Source: Asterias rubens
Taxonomy: Eukaryota; Echinodermata; Asteroidea; Forcipulatida; Asteriidae
Assembly (NCBI RefSeq): GCF_902459465.1
Contig: NC_047068.1
Span: forward strand, 18,499,195 to 18,563,194
Reading direction: 5' to 3'
DNA length: 64,000 bases
Below the pieces are notes generated by a model, which had not been told where the DNA came from, searched no databases, and saw only the letters and a list, made by a program, of their open reading frames with translations. The stretch's first letter is position 1, and each line of letters starts with the position of its first letter. Positions 22,301-34,500 of the stretch are shown here, in pieces. Position numbers and translations under genes: made by a program.

Positions 22301-24919
22301 CAAAAAAAATTAATCCAACCATATTACTTTAAAGTGAATCCTTTTCAAATTAGTTTTCAACAGCTGCAGTACTTCTCACCAAGTAAGATTTTATGGTCGT
22401 TCCAGTATTTACCAATCTATGACCCTACATTTAAAACAGTGTATCATGAAAGGCCTACTTTTAAAGTGGGGCTCTAAGGTTAAACCCTATGTGTTCCAGT
22501 ACTGACATTTTCTACAGGATGTAGCGTACAGTTATTCTAAGTCAATTTCTACATTGGCCCACACTGAGCTGCAATGTGGTTCGGGTAAAACAAAAATGTG
22601 ACAAAGCAAGGAATACTCAGGTTCTCCGCTTGTAACATGGTCTCAGTGTGACCCCAAAACTGACATAGCAATCGTGAAAAAAAAATTAAAATTAAAACCT
22701 TTCTATTTTGTCACATTCCTTCATGTTTCTGCTTTTTTTGACATTTTATCTTGTTTTTATTAACTTATCTCCCCCTGCACCTTGCATCAAATTAAGGTGG
22801 GGCATTAGCAATCATTATATTATCTATTATTGTTACAGATTCGTGCAAGTTTGCAGCTTATCAGACCTACTTCAACACATGAGTGATAGTGACACCAACT
22901 CCCAAGGGACCTCATCGTCTGAACCAACGCTGATTGACTTAGAGTCTAACGGGTCTCATGATCAAGCTGACGGTAAATCAGCAGACGGCTCATCTCAGCC
23001 TGTACAGCTGGTCTTTGATGACTCTACACAACATTTTCATAATGCTGGTAATAATATCCTTTGTTTCATACTTATTGTTTACAAAAGAAACCATTTCTAC
23101 TTTGTGTCTTTGTCACAATAACTAAATACAATAGTTTGGTTACCCTTACACCATGTTTAGAGATGAGAAATCACAGACTTTAATCTGAATTCAAATTTTA
23201 AAAAATCTGTTTATTGACAAAAATAGCATGTTCATGTACTTTCTTCCAATAAATAAATTCTACCCTTTGATCTACTTCTCTTCTGCCGAGGATACTGTTC
23301 CAAGGAGCTCCTTGGAGTATATACTTCTAGGGTTACCAAAAGTTGGAACTGCAACAATTTCAAAATCTTTCATAAAATTTAGATTGTGGTTTCATACATT
23401 TTTGTCAGGAATGCCTCTCATTCCAGCATTGTGTGGTAAGCACACTACACTTTTGGGTTATTTCACAGGCTACCCTGGTGGGATTCAAACCCACTGCTGT
23501 ACCACCACTAATGCTACTCTTTTCACCAGCATGCTTGATGTCCCTAATGGTTGTGATCTGCTCCACATGCGACAGTCATGGGCCTGATACTTCACGGAGG
23601 CAACGAAACGATTGCCTCCATGCTCCCGATCATTGCTGTGGTGCCCTTGAAATGCCCAAGTAAAAACTTACAATTTCCTCATAGGGTGCCCTTAACCAAG
23701 GAGAAAATGCCTTGGTGCCCTTGCCCTTTCAAAAATGAAGCATCTAGGCCTGAGTGCCTTTCACACATGATTAATAAGGTTAAACCATCATGATTTTCTT
23801 TGTTGTGAACAGAGAGCAGTCCTTTCTGTGAGGAGTGGACGCGGCTTTTACTGACCAGCAGCGGTGGTAATCCAGCCAATCTGAGGCAAATCATAGAGGA
23901 TTGTAAACTACGCACCATTCAAGATTTGAATACTTTAAAGAGGCTCGTCAGGCAGGCAGAATCTGACCACTATGCTCTGTATCGGTATGTTTTGGGGTTT
24001 TTAAAATTTGTTTGTATGCAAGTTGCCTGGCACACAAGGCCTGAAACAGGGTTACCCCATTTACCGTCCATACGGATTTAGGCTCGGGTATCCGGTATCA
24101 TCCATCAGAGGCCTGGCTGGTAGAGCAGAAAACACTAACTCCCCAACTAAATGTTAGTAAGACGACTGGAAAATATCCACTCTCCCCTCCCCCTTTCGCC
24201 AATAGTTTTAACTGGCTACCGATGGGAGCTTTAAAATGTAAATTGAGCAAGAGGGCACAGTCCCAAAAATAATTATTAGGTAACTGAGGAAAAAAAGCTT
24301 TCCAGTCTGTATCAACAATTTGGGTGTGATCCCTGGCCACATGGCAGCTTTATAAGGCTTTTGACTGACATCCCTGAACAAAGATATTGACTAATAGAAA
24401 GAATGCCAGCTTAGGGCTGGATAGCTCAGTTGGTAGAGCACCTGTTTATTGAACCAGAGGTTGATGGTTCATGTCTCGCCCCAGTAAATTTTTCTTTATT
24501 CAAACCCAAACTATTTTATAAACAAAACTTAACCAATCAGTTTCCTTTGTGGTCATACTTGATAAAATAAATTTGTAAACCATTTAGTTGTGTACATGTA
24601 GCTCACAAAAATTTACCGTGTTTGCCAGGAAACTTGTTTCTGGTCCAAGTTTCCTAAAACACATCCTGTTGTTTTTAACTCTTGTGAATATGAACACGCC
24701 TTGATTTTACAAGAATGTCAATTGAAAGTGGCTTAACTCCCAACCATGTTTTCACCTTATCACAGAGCGTTTGCATTCTTGAGGGATTGCGGTAACGGTG
24801 CTGTTCTACTGAGACATATCTGGAAGGATGAGAACACAGTCACATCTCAAGATACGCAGAGCGTCTTGCACGTTTTGGAAGAGTTCATCTCACAGAATGG
24901 CTGCTTCGCTAAATCCTGA
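16354..24919 (+). CDS. C17orf75: C17orf75 / Njmu-R1 orthologue (10 exons)
   Basis: Human C17orf75 associates with the WDR11-FAM91A1 complex, which helps tether endosome-derived vesicles at the trans-Golgi. Exons: 16354-16466, 17042-17137, 17686-17811, 19315-19467, 20265-20322, 20776-20892, 21509-21573, 22839-23047, 23813-23984, 24766-24919. The chain gives 420 residues, near the human length. Blocks shared with human include FIFKRLSRGTVYGG, LELFRPELDAY, FCEEW, IQDLNTLKRLVRQAE and HYAL. The LELFRPELD block is restored only if exons 4 and 5 are joined through a U12-type AT-AC intron (19468-20264). The next intron (20323-20775) appears to use a GC donor. A low-complexity Ser/Asp-rich stretch in exon 8 is the least conserved part. 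No signal peptide or membrane segment is seen. Orthology rests on remembered similarity, which is strong in the C-terminal 100 residues. Confidence 0.92.
18042..18865. mobile_element. M2 MITE split by a nested SINE
   Basis: The outer element begins TTAAAGGCAGTGGACACT and ends AGTGTCCACTGCCTTTAA, perfect terminal inverted repeats next to TTAA. A SINE (18,423-18,835) sits just inside the right end. It lies in C17orf75 intron 3 (17,812-19,314). The TTAA ends suggest piggyBac-type mobilisation, which is inference. Confidence 0.85.
18423..18835 (-). mobile_element. Full-length tRNA-derived SINE (Leu/Ser-like)
   Basis: On the minus strand it starts with the A-box GTGGCCGAGCGGTTAAGAGC and the B-box GGGTTCGAATCCC. 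A body of about 300 bp follows, then a 3' end with GCGCTATATAAG and an ATT-rich tail. The head is a class II tRNA-like structure, and the tail resembles L2/CR1-type LINE 3' ends. Best copy of this family here. Confidence 0.85.
19850..20215 (-). mobile_element. Decayed SINE inside the U12 intron
   Basis: Same order of motifs as the SINE at 18,423-18,835 (GTGTCTTGCTCATGGACAC and GACTTGAACCC) but heavily mutated. It ends about 50 bp before the AT-AC acceptor. Confidence 0.65.
20340..20545. repeat. Dispersed repeat with AAGGGCAAGGGCACAAAGG
   Basis: Belongs to a family with AGGGCAAGGCCATTTTC, GGAGGCAATCGCC and GCCTGG-type ends. Other copies are at about 8,210-8,370, 15,330-15,420, 19,570-19,630, 23,575-23,765 and 24,958-25,076. 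No coding capacity is seen. Confidence 0.5.
20960..21225 (-). mobile_element. Two adjacent tRNA-derived SINE pieces
   Basis: A minus-strand SINE with B-box GGGGTTGAATCCCACC (20,960-21,120) is followed by a second tRNA-like head at 21,165-21,225 (GGGCTGGATAGCTCACTTGG, complement). Located in C17orf75 intron 6. Confidence 0.6.
21780..22265. mobile_element. Foldback element in C17orf75 intron 7
   Basis: Arms 22117-22185 and 22193-22262 form a hairpin of about 65 bp with the loop motif CTCGGCTTCGCCTCGG. A perfect 12-bp-arm palindrome centred on GATGTACACCGGGTGTACATC sits at about 21,915-21,939. A long minus-strand frame crosses it but resembles no protein I know. Confidence 0.65.
24000..24160 (-). 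mobile_element. SINE 3' fragment
   Basis: The minus strand shares CCTGAATGGA-like and GGTAACCCTGTTTCAGGCC segments with the body of the SINE at 43,015-43,350. The head is missing. Confidence 0.45.
24414..24495 (+). mobile_element. tRNA-like SINE head
   Basis: GGGCTGGATAGCTCAGTTGG is a good A-box region and GGTTCATGTCTCGCC a degenerate B-box. The acceptor stem does not pair, so I take it as SINE-derived and not a tRNA gene. Confidence 0.55.
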
Positions 24920-25073
24920 TCAAGAATCTCGGCTAACTTAGCCCTTGCACTGGTTTATTAGGCCTGGAGTTTCATCTTTCAGGGGCAAGGCAATTTTCAT
25001 TTTGCAAAGGGCACTTGAATTGGACAATGTTTAAGAGTCTATGTGAAGCTTTCGGGGGCACCAAAGCCAAGAC

Positions 25074-25320
25074 CAGGGCCCAATTTCATAGAGCTGCTAA
25101 GCACAAAAATTTGCTAAGCATGAAATTTCTTCCTGATAAAAACAGGATTACCAGCCAAGTTTCCAATTGTTGCATAGTGCTTGTTACTGGTATTCAGCTT
25201 TTGTTTGCTTATCCTGAAAATCACATGGAATTTGGTTGGTAAACCTGTTTTTATCAAGGAAGAAATTTCATGGTAAGCAAATTTTTGTGCTTTTAGCAGC
25301 TCTATGAAATTGGGCCCTGG
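25074..25320. mobile_element. Palindromic MITE M1, best copy
   Basis: Starts CAGGGCCCAATTTCATAGAG and ends with its inverse, TCTATGAAATTGGGCCCTG. The arms (CTGCTAAGCACAAAAATTTG and complement) continue inward to a central GTTACTGG region. This is a near full-length hairpin and the reference copy for the family. Confidence 0.9.
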
Positions 25321-26011
25321 GCAAGAAGGCCATAACCTCTGTATTAAGTTAGAAAAAACCCAATGTTATACCTTTCTTCACCGATTAGTTTTTTCTTAGT
25401 TTTTCCATCATTTGTTAGAATTAAGCATCCCAAGCAATCCTTTCCAAATGCAAGTTTATAAACTACTATCTAGTAAAAAAGAACCCCGTTTTGCTATTTG
25501 TAAATAAAAGTGACAATAAGTAAAATATTCCACAGACTTTTATTCATTCCTACTCTTTAGTACAGAAATAACTTTTTGACACTTTTGTAATATCTTGCCA
25601 CTACATAACATTGTGTTAAACAAAATTGAATGTTTGTCAAACTGCTATAAGATCAGTGAGGTACATGTACATAGGTATGTGACACTAGGAATAACTTAAG
25701 TTTGGTTTCTGCAATACATGTACATTTTTGGACCGCTTGCTTTTTTATGACCAGTGACATATCAGAGGGATGAAGGAGGGAGGCATGCTCTTGCCCCCAC
25801 AGATGAGATTGGGCAAAATACAGAAATAACAGGGGCCGATTACACAAAGAGCTAAGATTTATCTTAACTGCAAATTAGTCGTAGTTGCTATAGCAAAGTG
25901 GGATGTCACAATACAAGTCACATGGTAATACTGAAAAGTTGTCTTCTAATGAGTTTTGCTGCTTGTGAAATCTGCCCCATGTCTATCATCGATTGATTAC
26001 TTCCAAATATC

Positions 26012-26071
26012 ATCGCTGACTGTGTTTATTAGTATTTCAAAATCGCTGACTGTGTTTATTAGTATTTCAAA
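26012..26071. repeat. 30-bp tandem duplication
   Basis: Two identical head-to-tail copies of a 30-bp unit beginning ATCGCTGACTGTGTTTATTA. Confidence 0.95.
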
Positions 26072-26122
26072 GTAAACACATCTATGAGGCATACAAGGTA
26101 TTCTTGTGAGTATGCTAACACT

Positions 26123-26360
26123 GTAAGTGAAATTTGTTGGTTTTTGGGGTCGAACAATGAATTGACTTGACTGGGATTCGAACCAACGACCTCCGGATTA
26201 ACGTGCCGGCGCTATACCAACTGAGCTACCTAGCCCTATTTGTAAGTGAAATTTGTTGGTTTTTGGCGTCGAACAAAGAATTGACTTGAGTGGGATTCGA
26301 ACCAACGACCTCCGGATTAACGTGCCGGCGCTATACCAACTGAGCTATCTAGCCCTATTT
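26123..26360 (-). repeat. 119-bp tandem duplication of a tRNA-Asn-like unit
   Basis: Two nearly identical 119-bp copies (26,123-26,241 and 26,242-26,360). On the minus strand each has GGGCTAGGTAGCTCAGTTGG, a GTT-containing anticodon-like loop and a perfect B-box GGTTCGAATCCC. The acceptor stem is absent and position 33 is not T. These are tRNA-derived repeats, probably not functional tRNAs. Confidence 0.75.
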
Positions 26361-27964
26361 GTTGGCTTACAAGTAACAGTACTTAAAACCATTGCCATAA
26401 AATTGGGGCCCCAGAATTATTCAGTCATTCAAACCTGTGGTGTTTCAGATAGAATGATATTAATAGAGATCAATAAAGTTATCTCAGCAATGTAAATCAC
26501 AATAGCGTATAAGAAAAACATATTTCAGCTTCTCTAAAGAAAAGCGATAACATTTGAATATAATGTTTCTACTTCTACTTCTACTTGTATACTCGGTAGG
26601 GTCCATCAGACATGACAAGCCGAGGGACTACTTGTCCATGAGCGGTGCAGGGGTGGTTTGTACAAAGTGCAAGTAAAAAAAAGACTCATTGCTGCTTGTG
26701 TTTGTTTGTACATGTATGTTAAACAAGGGATTTGCCTTGTGTTGTATTTTTGTAGTCGAGTTTCTATGTGAACTTTTTACTTAACAGAGAAATACAATGT
26801 ACAAAACTATAGATTTTAGTTCACAATAGACCTCGTCATACAGCCGCTATCATTAACCGAAGATGAAACAATGGAAAATGCATATGTATGAACCATTGCA
26901 TTTATAAGGTCTTTGAGGTAAATAAAGAGACAAAGTAGCTTATGCTTTATGTAATTGGAAGGGGGCGAGACAGACAGATCCATACACTGTGTACTTCTTT
27001 TGTTGATTGCTGCATAACATAACAATACATTGGCGCAATAAAATTAATTAATGAAAAATGTATTTTTTGACCTTTCTGTTTTCCTTACATTTTTTTACGA
27101 AAGAATAAAATGTCCAGTATGTTTGACCTTAACTAACAAAGATTGTGCACCTGAACAACAGTACTCAGAGAACAATGAACTACCCCCTTCTTTTTTAATA
27201 AACATAGTGGGTGTATAATAGCATTGACGGTAGTATGAGAACATCTCGAGTGTCCATTGGCGTGGGGTTTGGGAACCACATATGTCCCCTGCAAAATTGT
27301 GCAGATAAAGATGCTGTATAGTGCATCCAGTGTAACCATTATGAGCAGAAGTGGTGTGTGACAATTATTTATTTATTCGCCCATACTTGTTTTATTGATT
27401 AATTGATAGAAAAGGATGATTTAAAACAACTTCGATGAAAACAGCTCGAAAGCTGGTACATCACGAATGTGGTAATATTTATTAAAAGTACATAGAATAA
27501 GCCTTAAAAAATAAAAAAAATAAATAAAATAAATAAAGAGATAAACGGGTTAACAATTTGGAACTTATTTAAAAAGGCCCCTTCTTTTAATTGTCTTCAA
27601 CAGATGGCAAAGTCTGGGATAGCCAAAAAGGAAGGATCCCCTTAAACCCCGCGGATAAGCCTATTGTGAAATCGTTCTATTTTATAGGACTCATTTATTT
27701 ACTGATTGCTGAACCAATATTCATCCAGACTGTGTTCCTAGATGAATGTTTATCGCCTGGAGCTAATCAGCTAACACTTATATAACTTCAGATGATGGCA
27801 AGGTCCGTCTAATGACTGTTCAAAAACCTGTATAGTCCATAATAATTGCCTGCTGTGCCCATTTTATGGTAGACTGCTAAAGAAGCTTTTATGAAATTGG
27901 GCACAGATTTAGTTTTTAAGTGTAACGGGTGTCCACGTGTAAATGGGATGCGAGTAGGCATACA

Positions 27965-28393
27965 TGGGCCAAATTATCTAATAAAGCATGTGAGCACTAA
28001 AACTTGTTTAAAGCTAAGAAAACTACTACTTAGCAAAAAATAGGCTACCAGTCGAAGAACCATACATTGCATTACTGTGACTGACACCCTACTCATTACT
28101 TGCTTGCAGAATTTTCTGCTAAACTTAATGAGCTCTAAATTGGGCCCTGGCAGGATCCCCACACAGGAGCTCAAGCTTGTATCTGGCGATATTCAAGCGC
28201 CTCGAAGTGTGACCCATTTTTATAAAGCCTGTAAGAACAAACATCTGCTAAGCACAGAAAAGTATTGCCTAACAGGCACAGGTTTTCAGCCAAAATTACA
28301 TTGTTGTGACTGGTGTCCCATTTTATTGTTGCTAAACAAAGAAATTCGTCAAGCAGTCTTTTCTGCTTAGCAGCTTCATGAAACTGGACCCAG
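27965..28393. mobile_element. Two M1 MITE copies in tandem
   Basis: Copy one ends GAGCTCTAAATTGGGCCCTGG at 28,148. Copy two runs from about 28,215 to GCAGCTTCATGAAACTGGACCC at 28,393. Both have the CTAAGCA motifs of the family. Confidence 0.6.
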
Positions 28394-29520
28394 ATGGCTA
28401 GGCTAGCTTCAACCCTTTAAGTAAAGGGCCCTTGCATTTCTTTCTTATTCCATACACTACCGCATAATTTGTTTTAAATCATTATTTCGTAAGCGAGTGG
28501 TGGACTCTTTCTATGAAGTAATATGTAAATTGCAAACCGCGCAAGCGCACTGGTGTGTGACGGCTGCGCTTGTACGCATGCGTGAATTAACATTATGACT
28601 AATTGAAGGGAGAAGACCGCTCACAAAATAATACATTATTTTGTACCCATTATTAAGGGATGAGTAAAACCACTCAACGTTTTTACAATGACTTAAAGGC
28701 GGAGTAAAACAGATTGTAAAATGGTTATGAGGGTAAGCATCCTGCGAAATGGTTTCGTCTGAACCGCCCCCGTTGATTAGAAGTCAATAAATGTCTGTCC
28801 AAAAAATGTAATCTCCAAAGAGATCGCCTGAAGCAAAATTTTGAAAATTCAAATTTCAGTGGTACTGTTTGATGCTAAACGCGGATGGATTCGACGGTCT
28901 TACAAAAACTGAGAGAGTTTTGTCGCTGTTTTCTCACCAAGTTGACTGTATTCAGCTAAAACTTTCACATGTGACTTTTATTGCATTAGATTTGATAACT
29001 TGGTTTATAAATCGGGTGACTCAGAAAAGCAAATCTAGACACTACCTTTAAAGCATGATGCATTTACGACAATATAGAAGCTGTAAATATTGAAGTATAA
29101 TAAACCCCTCCTCTGGTATTACTTTTTAAAAAGGCTATTTCTATTAGTATTAAACTAATGTTTGGACTTTTCGAGTATTGGTGTCGAGGTCAACGAAACG
29201 CATTTATTTATAATTTTTCGACCAGTTGTCCACACCAGGGATAGTTATTCTTTTCAGAGCATTATATCAAAAACACTGAAGTTTTGCTTCAAATTAAAAA
29301 AAATCGAATCAAACTATTCCATTTTTTAAGGTTGATATAGAAAAAAATAAATGTCGTAAAATCTTAATTTAAAAAAAAGAATTATCTGCATTTAACATCT
29401 AGTTTAATATCGTTGATTATTGTTGTCATTGTTGTTTATTTCTCAACGTTTTCACTCATCCTGTTGGTGGATATAAATAATATCACAAAATGAATACATA
29501 AACAATTGGTTGTGTGTTGC

Positions 29521-29700
29521 GTATTACAGACACTGTTTGTTGATATTCTGAGCATCCATGACAACCATCAGCCGACCAGATCATTAGCCATTTATGACCA
29601 AGGGTCATACCTGGCAATGATAGTAGTTGAATCTGATAATGGACAATTTAGCGATGTCTCCACAAAAATTGGCCGTTCTTCAGGTTATGAAAATAATTAA
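29521..29700 (+). pseudogene. Possible retroelement aspartic-protease remnant
   Basis: An open frame of about 60 codons begins with VLQTLFVDIL and continues to SLAIYDQGSYLAMI. The LQT start and the hydrophobic-D-x-G-S core resemble the retropepsin region of BEL/Pao-type LTR retroelements, with Q where the active-site T or S is expected. The frame ends in a stop, and no reverse transcriptase or LTR is recognised nearby. It could instead be an isolated host exon, since it is flanked by ATTACAG and CAG|GTTATG. Confidence 0.3.
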
Positions 29701-29924
29701 GGGTCTACTCACAACTAGGCAGAAATTGACATTGGCATAGCGCAAGCATGACTTGTAAAGATGTCAAGGTTACAAAAATAATTTCACACATAATACAGAA
29801 AATATCAACCGCTGTTTACAATATAATTTAAAGCTATGTGGTAGCATGTTTTATTAACAAACTATGCCTGGTGTCACCCCGCTGATTAAAGTGGAACGTA
29901 CAAAGAACTATACTTGGATTTTTC

Positions 29925-30035
29925 TCCAGAAGACGGCCAGAGCACTGATCGAAACGTCGAGTTGAAACCAACGGTTCTTTTCAGAACCACCCCAAGTCAT
30001 GGTGTTACCGCTAACCTTTCTATAGTTTAATTTGT
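29925..30035 (+). repeat. Dispersed repeat R1, sharp copy
   Basis: Contains GATCGAAACGTCGAGTTGAA, GGTTCTTTTCAGAACC and ATGGTGTTACCGCTAACC. It is the best-preserved core of the family in the window. Confidence 0.65.
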
Positions 30036-30229
30036 TTGACATAACAATGGGCCTATCCTGGAAGTTAAACAGGGGATATCAACGAAATGTCATGGTATAA
30101 TCAGAAGAAAGAGGACTGAAGAACAAAGGATCACAACAAGAACAATGGAACAATCTTTACAATGGTATCCTTCGTATTTTTGTCCTCACATTTTTTTCGT
30201 GCACTTAGTTGTTTGCTTAAGCAGCTCTT

Positions 30230-30465
30230 AAGTAACATAGTTTTCGAGAAAGAAGTAACCTCTCACTAAAATAGCTGAGGTCTCGAATTCAAGCATCTGA
30301 AATCACACAACTTTTTCGACAAGGTGTTTTCCTTCCATTAATCTCTCGCAACTTCGACGACCAATTGAGCTCAAATTTTCACATGTTTTATTTTGTGCAT
30401 ACCTATGTTAAGATACACCAAGTGAGAAGACTGTCTTTTACAATTACCAAAGGTGTCCATTTAAC
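30230..30465 (+). mobile_element. M2 MITE, 3' half
   Basis: Carries the M2 segments TTTTCGAGAAAGAAGTAA, CAATTGAGCTCAAATTTTCA and GATACACCAAGTGAGAAGAC, and ends CAATTACCAAAGGTGTCC. The left end is missing. Confidence 0.75.
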
Positions 30466-31231
30466 AACTTGTTAGCATTCGAAAAAGACTCTGCTATGGT
30501 CGAAACGTCAGATCATGAATAATTTTTTGCGTTTACTTTAAAAACTGCATAAGCATTTGTAGCAAGAAGTACTATCAGAAGCAATAAAGGGGACAAGCAA
30601 AGTGGACGCTACAATGCACAATAACGTACAGTAGGATGAGTCCTGTCACTGGCAGTGACAAGGGTGACTATAAATAGCGTCTACCACCCCACCCTTTGTT
30701 GTGGCTTAATTTACCCGTAACTTTCATGTATTTTGCAGTGATTGGTTAATATTTAAGTGCTATACCACTACTTTCCTTGTTTTATCTAAATACTAATATA
30801 AAACACGGCCATCTTTATCAGGGGATTTAAAAATAAAAATACAACGGCATAGTACCGTAACAAATATGTGTGTAATACATTTTTTTTTTATATCACTTAA
30901 CATTACGTAAAGCAGGGAAGTCTTGGATATGTATCGAGAAAAATACCTTATGACGTCACAACCAAATTCTCAAAAGAATTCCCATGAAGTATTATGAGTT
31001 TTGTAATAAATTTTCGCGGCAGCTTCTTATTATAATATTTTACCCACAGTAACCAATCAGGAGACATCTTTTCATCACGTGTCTCTGTACCTATAGAAAT
31101 GTCGATATTTGGTCACGCTTATTTAATTTTGTTTGCCCTAATTTAAACAATACACATCTTGATATAGGCTTTATACTAATATTGTTGATATTGACGTTAC
31201 TGCGGTATCCAATATTCTAAAACCATTTAAA

Positions 31232-31251
31232 AAAAAAAAAAAAAAAAAAAC
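31232..31251 (+). repeat. Poly-A tract
   Basis: Uninterrupted run of about 20 A, about 350 bp upstream of the EGF-FAMeT start codon. Confidence 0.85.
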
Positions 31252-31596
31252 CTTCTTGAAAATGCTAAAACTCGAGAATCAACATTTATTAAATTTAAGT
31301 TTAATGTTGAAGTCAAAACCTCAAGAATCAACATTGATCGACTGCTCCAGTAAAGCGTTAACAAATTAATTATGTTAATGCATGATTTGCGTGAGCGTTA
31401 ACGCCGCATGTAGCAAACTGCCCACACCTCTTTGAATCATAACCTGTTGCGTCTCGCATGCAGTAACGAACCAAGCTTCAAGGGCAGGAACAAACACAAC
31501 TTGAAGGGCGGGAACAAACCCAACTTGAAGTGGTTTGCTTGTTCATCTTCAACTGGACTTCTGAGCTGGTATTAAGTACAGAAGACATTTCTTGAA

Positions 31597-34500
31597 ATGT
31601 CGGTGCTTGTGTTCTTTGCTGTGTGGATTCTGCTTATCTCTGTGGCGTACACTACCCAAGGTAAGTTTAATCTATTTATTTTAAATTGAAAATCATTACT
31701 GTTTTTCCCGTCTGGCTCTCATGGCACACAGAGCTGCCTATAAAGCACAGAAAAGGAGCTAAGCACAATATTATTAGGCTGACCAGAATAAGGTTACCAT
31801 TCAAAATATCGTTTCACATAATGTGACTGGTATCCTGCTCAGTTTTACTTAGCAGAGAGATTTTTTTCTTACACGTTGAGAAAGAATGGCACAATATTTA
31901 CAAGATTTAAATATTTTGTATGCCTATTACGATGTGTAGTTAGCAGTAGCGTACTAATTTAGTTACGGGGTTTGGGAGTGTCGGATCAACAAATAAATAT
32001 TGTATTGCTTTTTAAATGTACTAGATAAGTCTTCATTGTATTTGAGGAGGAGGTCAAAGGGTTTTGAAAAAGACTACTGGTTCTTGGCTAAATGTAATAC
32101 AACTGCTTACCACGGCATTCTGCGCTTGCAGCACCCTCTAAAAAGACAAATAATAAGGTTTACGCATCGAATCCACGGAAACATAGCCACGAACTTGGAC
32201 TCTGGGCCCAATTTCATAGAGCTGCTATACAAAAAATCCTTGCTTAGTAAAATTAGATTAGATTAGATTAGATTGAAAACGTGTGCTTTTGGTACATGAC
32301 TTCAAACAGACGGCCGGGAGCCATTTATGGAGCTCATGCTGTACTCCGTCATTTCGTAAAGATCTCAAAACCTATCAAATTAAAATCGTCATTCAATCGT
32401 TGGAAGTCATTCAAATTCAGTGAGATTGAGCATTGACTATAAAGGTCATAAGAATTTAAGTGGACTTCAATTACGTCGAAGTCACAGAAAATTGCATATA
32501 AATGGAATATTGATCCATTTCAAAATGTTTTGTCTCTTCAGCTGCTGATGCTGAGCATCGAATCATCGCGCACTTATTGCGTTTTCTGGCATACTAAACC
32601 GGTTAGCATTCTATTAATCAACTTGCAAAAGCAGTTCTTGTTTTTTAAAAGTTATTTAAAGACACTGTACACTATTGGTAGTTGTCAAAGACCAGTCTTC
32701 TCCCATGGTGTATCTCAACATATGCACAAAATAACAAATCTGGAAAGATTTGGTCGTCGAAGTTACGAGATAACTATGAAAGAAAAACCCTTTGTCACAC
32801 GAAGTTGTGTGCTTTCAGATGCTTCATAAAAAAAACTATACGTTTTCAGAGGGAGCCGTTTCTTACAATGTGTTATACTATCAACCTCTCCCCATTACTC
32901 GTTACCAAGTAAGGTTTTATGCTAATAACTATTTTGAGTAATTATCAATGTCCACTGCCTTTAAAATCACATTCGTCATTCAGTTCCTAGGTTTGACTGG
33001 AAAATGTTGGTTTCGTTTTCTAAAGTAGCAATTTCACAAATTTAAAATATAGATAAGTATATCAAACACATCAGGGAGAAAAGGGAAGGTTTTAAAACCG
33101 GAAAACAAACCGACCGACGCCAATGATACTTCTTGTAATAATAAAATTTAACACAACGAAAAAAATCAACCATTATCAACGTGATGTAATAATATCTTGA
33201 ACATTTAACATACGTTTACATACACCATGCCTTCCACAACCGTATGAATGTTTTAAAAGCATTTAGACACGTTTGATAATTGTCAAAGACAAATATTCTC
33301 ACTTGGTGTTTCTCAACATATGCATTAAACACAAAATACGTGGCAATTTGGACTTATGTGGTCATCGAAATTGCATGAGAGAATAATGAAATAAAAGGTA
33401 CCTTTGTTCAGGCCTTTTCTCAAAAACTATACGTTATTCTTCGTTTATAGGGTCAAAGGGTTTTGAAAAAGACTACTAGTTCTTGGCTAAATGTAATACA
33501 ACTGCTTACCACGGCATTCTGCGCTTGCAGCACCCTCTAAAAAGACACATTAGGTTTACGCATCGAATCCACGGAAACATAGCCACGAACTTGGACTCTG
33601 GGCCCAATTTCATAGAGCTGCTATAAAAAAATCCTTGCTTAGTAAAATTAGATTACCGGCCAAGACTCCAATCAAAATTGTTATACTGAGTAAACAACAG
33701 CTCAAAACCCAATACATGTACCATTCACAATCAATGTAGGCCATATATTATGGCAAACATTTTGGCAAGTAACATCTGTAAAATAGGGGAGCTATTTTCG
33801 TGCTTTAGCAAATTTTGTGCATAAGCAGCTCTATGAAACTCGGCCCCTGTTCTGAGATTTAGAGCGTTAAAATATTTCGCATTCGATTTAAGATTTTTTT
33901 TTCTCGAAACAAAACCTTTAGAAATTTGGGCTCTGGCTTCGTAAGTTAGCCCATTTGAAAACGTGTGCTTTTGGTACATGACTTCAAACAGACGGCCGGG
34001 AGCCATTTATGGAGCTCATGCTGTACTCCGTCATTTCGTAAAGATCTCAAAACCTATCAAATTAAAATCGTCATTCAATCGTTGGAAGTCATTCAAATTC
34101 AGTGAGATTGAGCATTGACTATAAAGGTCATAAGAATTAAAGTGGACTTCAATATTACGTCGAAGTCACAGAAAATTGCATATAAATGGAATATTGATCC
34201 ATTTCAAAATGTTTTGTCTCTTCAGCTGCTGATGCTGGGCATCGAATCATCGCGCACTTATTGCATTTTCTGGCATACTAAACCGGTTAGCATTCTATTA
34301 ATCAACTTGCAAAAGCAGTTCTTGTTTTTTAAAAGTTATTTAAAGACACTGTACACTATTGGTAGTTGTCAAAGACCAGTCTTCTCCCATGGTGTATCTC
34401 AACATATGCACAAAATAACAAATCTGGAAAGATTTGGTCGTCGAAGTTACGAGATAACTATGAAAGAAAAACCCTTTGTCACACGAAGTTGTGTGCTTTC

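Larger units (their letters stand above)
24920..31596. other. Intergenic region full of element remnants
   Basis: No convincing host gene in 6.7 kb. It holds M1 copies (25,074-25,320; 27,965-28,148; 28,215-28,393), tandem tRNA-like units (26,123-26,360), a possible retropepsin fragment (29,521-29,700), an R1 copy (29,925-30,035), an M2 half (30,230-30,465) and a poly-A run near 31,232. AATAAA at 25,503 could serve C17orf75. Stretches such as 26,500-27,900, 28,400-29,500 and 30,500-31,500 show nothing I can name. Confidence 0.6.

Noticed and set aside
26166-26238. tRNA-Asn gene
   Set aside because: Good B-box and GTT in the loop, but no pairing acceptor stem and wrong base 33; SINE head more likely.
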